Assembly (NCBI GenBank): GCA_012511845.1
Contig: JAAZFF010000251.1
Span: 1 to 6,864, forward strand
Length of the DNA stretch: 6,864 nt
Reading direction: 5' to 3'
Source: Lentisphaerota bacterium
GTDB taxonomy: Bacteria > Verrucomicrobiota > Kiritimatiellia > RFP12 > UBA3636
Under the pieces are notes generated by a model. The model was not told where the DNA came from. It ran no database searches and saw only the letters and a list, made by a program, of their open reading frames with translations. How positions within the stretch are numbered: position 1 is the first letter of the stretch; every line of letters starts with the position of its first letter. The position numbers and the translations under genes are program-made. Positions 4,356 to 6,864 of the stretch are shown here, in pieces.

Positions 4356-6864
4356 ATGAAAAAACACATACTTAATACAACACTTATTGCAAGTCTGTTG
4401 CTCATTGTATTGTCACCGATATTATCAGCAAGGGAAATAATCAAGGCAGATAATTCTGATGAACTTCATGTCGGTTCAAGTTGGGTGGGAGGAGTCGCTC
4501 CCGGACCTGAAGATATAGCCGTATGGGATGGTGAATACAGTAACCGCACATACGATCTGGGAGAAGATGTAGAGTGGTACGGAATTGATATCAGATCGGA
4601 AGATCCTGGTGGAAACCTTATTTTCAGGGCGGGGAACAAGATTACACTGGGTGCAGGGGGCATTAAATCAGCTCCCAAGCGAACAACAACATTCAATATT
4701 TCTATTGATATTGATACAGATCAGACATGGGAGATTTTGCAGAATACCTTTATTACTCAGGGGGATTTTTCTCTCAATGGTTATACTCTGACGTTGTTGG
4801 GCGGGGGAACGAAGCAGTTCAAGACAAAACCTCAGGGTCCTGGAACTATTATTGCAGATGCGGGAGGTTTTAAACTTTCAAATGGAGGAAGTCTTGCTTC
4901 AGATGTTGATGTGATCGTTAGAAATGGTGGCAATTTTTCTGTTGACAAGGACGTTGTCAGCCCGACGCAAAATGTTCTCGTAAATAGTCTGACCCTCATG
5001 GGCGGTCGTCCTGTAGGTATTACCAGCTCTTCGAAGAGTGATGTTGAAATAATAAACCAGAATGCAATAAATGTCTGCCGTAATGGTCAACCCCGCCTAT
5101 CTATCTACCAGCAGGGTAAATTCCATACAACGTTCTGGTCGGATAGTCTCAACATGGAGCCTGATTCCGGAAGTTTTGTCATTACCGGAAATCAGCTTGG
5201 ACTCTTCCCGGCAGATGTGATGACGAACTCTGTTAATGTGATATTCAACAATCCTCCCGAGCTTTCCAGCACAGAAGGTGCTACAGGTACCACAACGCTT
5301 GGTGTCCTCCGCGGGGTGACTGCAAACTACGATAACAGTGAATATGGCATAGGGCTTGTTACTTATGATGAAGATAAAGGAATACGTTTGCTTGACTTCG
5401 ACACTGAATACACCCATACATTGGTTGACGGTGAAAACGATGGAAATAACGTTCGGCTCGCAAACATAGGCAGTGCTCCTTTCTACGAATATATTACAAA
5501 TATTGTTGATGAGATTGAAGTTGTTGTCACTAATTTGGTGTACGAATCGCAAACACTGACCAATTATCTGACTGCTCCCGTAACATCGGTGAACTCTCTT
5601 TCTCTCGATGTTTCAGGACCCAACGGAAATGCCGGTGTTTATCTTGCAGGAGATGAAGGAGCAGTTCTTCGTCTGAATTCAGGGATTTTGTTCTGCAGAA
5701 CAACGGGACTCAGCAGACCTGTAGCAGATGAAGATCTCATGCTTATCAATATTCCCCTTGATTTTGATGGGAAACAGGGTTTTATTCTTAATGCTCTGAC
5801 AGCCGGCATGAGCAATGGCAGCGGACCTGCGTTACAGCTGAATGTTTCACCTGTAAATGACGGTGGTGAAGGTATTGTTTTTGCTGGCAACGGCTCCTCG
5901 TACCTGCAATGGCCCGCGCCCACTATGTTTACCGGACCGGTGATTGTTAACAGCGGATGGTTCAGGATCACCGGCGGTGCCGGGAATGGTGGAATAATAC
6001 CCACCCGTCTGATCATGTACGGCGGATCAGTGCAAAATCACGGCAACCGTATTGCAGACGATGCTGATATAGAAATTCATGGAGGTACACTCTCACAAAA
6101 AGGCGGAGCCACCAATTCCGGTTCAGGTGCTCATGAAACATTCAGGAATCTTTTTATGACAGGCGGAAGCTATTCCTGCGGTGCAAGCGGCACATCTTCC
6201 GGTGCAACGAAATTGGATAATGCCTATATGTCTGGAGGTTCCTGGGGAATAACACGCGGCCATACCGTCACTGTTGAAGAGGACATCTTCCTTTCGGGGT
6301 CAGCTCAGATCAACTTAAGTGGCGGAGACAACAGCAATTACAGAGCGTCGCTCGTTATGAACAATGGAACAATCACGATTACCAATTCATCTGAAGATGT
6401 CGAGTGGATTCCCATTCACTTGGGTGGCCTGAATTATGAAAACAGGATACCGCCACGTATAATCTTCCGGACTTCTGAGCCGGCTGTTGTTTTTGTCGGG
6501 AATCCTGCCAATACGAATGCTGCAGTAATAAGCACGGCTGAGGGTCTGGTAAATGCACGCATGGAGCTTAACGGAACACAGGTGTTTGATATAGGTGAAG
6601 GTCCTGCCAAAGTGGATCTGCTCATAATGGCAGACTTTGTGGACGATGGTGTAAACGAAGGCACATTGGTAAAAGAGGGTACAGGAACAATGGAGTTGGC
6701 TGGAAGTATCCTCATCAGTGGAAGCACTTCAGTCAACGAAGGTGAAATACGCCTTACGGGCAGCATGATTTCTCCGGTGGAGGTGGCGACCGGAGCTGTA
6801 CTGGGAGGTTCGGGAACTATAAGCAATTCTGTCGAATTCGTTCAGGGATCTGCATTCAGGGTAA
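4356..6864 (+). CDS. Large secreted autotransporter-associated beta-strand repeat protein (partial, 3' end missing)
   Basis: The frame is open from ATG 4356 to the window edge, 836 codons with no stop. The N-terminus MKKHILNTTLIASLLLIVL continues to SPILSA, a clear signal peptide with likely cleavage near residue 25. The mature start (SSWVGGVAPGPEDIAVWDG) matches the opening module of the preceding gene's product. The body is rich in Gly, Asn, Ser and Thr with short alternating strands, as in beta-helices. Residues 316-346 hold the module GVTANYDNSEYGIGLVTYD then GIRLL, and about 357-368 VDGENDGNNVRL, a pattern I associate with repeat proteins of the PVC group. Near residues 769-830, EGTLVKEGTGTMELAG and GAVLGGSGTISNS form an autotransporter-associated repeat like that of the neighbour. 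Because the end is missing, a barrel, PEP-CTERM or other anchor cannot be judged. The two genes look like diverged paralogues or fellow members of one family. Function is unknown; an exported structural or binding role is inferred. Confidence 0.85.
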   Translation, partial: MKKHILNTTLIASLLLIVLSPILSAREIIKADNSDELHVGSSWVGGVAPGPEDIAVWDGEYSNRTYDLGEDVEWYGIDIRSEDPGGNLIFRAGNKITLGAGGIKSAPKRTTTFNISIDIDTDQTWEILQNTFITQGDFSLNGYTLTLLGGGTKQFKTKPQGPGTIIADAGGFKLSNGGSLASDVDVIVRNGGNFSVDKDVVSPTQNVLVNSLTLMGGRPVGITSSSKSDVEIINQNAINVCRNGQPRLSIYQQGKFHTTFWSDSLNMEPDSGSFVITGNQLGLFPADVMTNSVNVIFNNPPELSSTEGATGTTTLGVLRGVTANYDNSEYGIGLVTYDEDKGIRLLDFDTEYTHTLVDGENDGNNVRLANIGSAPFYEYITNIVDEIEVVVTNLVYESQTLTNYLTAPVTSVNSLSLDVSGPNGNAGVYLAGDEGAVLRLNSGILFCRTTGLSRPVADEDLMLINIPLDFDGKQGFILNALTAGMSNGSGPALQLNVSPVNDGGEGIVFAGNGSSYLQWPAPTMFTGPVIVNSGWFRITGGAGNGGIIPTRLIMYGGSVQNHGNRIADDADIEIHGGTLSQKGGATNSGSGAHETFRNLFMTGGSYSCGASGTSSGATKLDNAYMSGGSWGITRGHTVTVEEDIFLSGSAQINLSGGDNSNYRASLVMNNGTITITNSSEDVEWIPIHLGGLNYENRIPPRIIFRTSEPAVVFVGNPANTNAAVISTAEGLVNARMELNGTQVFDIGEGPAKVDLLIMADFVDDGVNEGTLVKEGTGTMELAGSILISGSTSVNEGEIRLTGSMISPVEVATGAVLGGSGTISNSVEFVQGSAFRV

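Noticed and set aside
5097..5552. 151-codon minus-strand open frame opposite the large repeat protein
   Set aside because: The + strand frame is uninterrupted with a signal peptide, ribosome-binding site and family motifs, so the minus frame is incidental. The minus frames at 5639-6016 and 6434-6826 are rejected for the same reason.

Overview
The window reads as one co-oriented cluster on the + strand: the 3' end of a LacI/GalR-type transcriptional regulator, two glycoside hydrolases with no visible signal peptide, and two consecutive secreted proteins of the autotransporter-associated beta-strand repeat type. No RNA gene, CRISPR array, insertion sequence or convincing terminator was seen. 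The large secreted repeat proteins beside carbohydrate-active enzymes and a LacI-type regulator suggest a polysaccharide-degrading Gram-negative bacterium of the PVC superphylum (Verrucomicrobia, Lentisphaerae or Kiritimatiellota). This is inference from family distribution, since no taxonomic marker gene is present.

Layout: 1-168 holds the C-terminal 55 residues of the regulator. 169-228 is a short intergenic region with a 13-bp inverted repeat (TATCAACTTGATA) overlapping a -10-like hexamer, a plausible operator/promoter. 229-1629 encodes a clan GH-A hydrolase, most like GH39. 1664-2674 encodes a GH5-like hydrolase. 2707-4320 encodes a secreted beta-strand repeat protein whose best start is an ATT codon behind a well-placed GGAG, because no ATG, GTG or TTG lies upstream of its signal-peptide core. 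4356 to the window end encodes a second, larger secreted repeat protein that is still open after 836 codons.

The intergenic gaps are only 60, 34, 32 and 35 bp, so the genes after the regulator are probably co-transcribed. A reasonable model is that the regulator senses a sugar and controls a unit in which the two hydrolases process oligosaccharides (inside the cell, if the lack of signal peptides is real) while the two repeat proteins are exported and work at or beyond the cell envelope. The substrate cannot be read from sequence alone. The most unusual points are the ATT start, the inverted repeat before the first hydrolase, and the pairing of leaderless hydrolases with tandem exported repeat proteins that show no outer-membrane barrel in the part visible.
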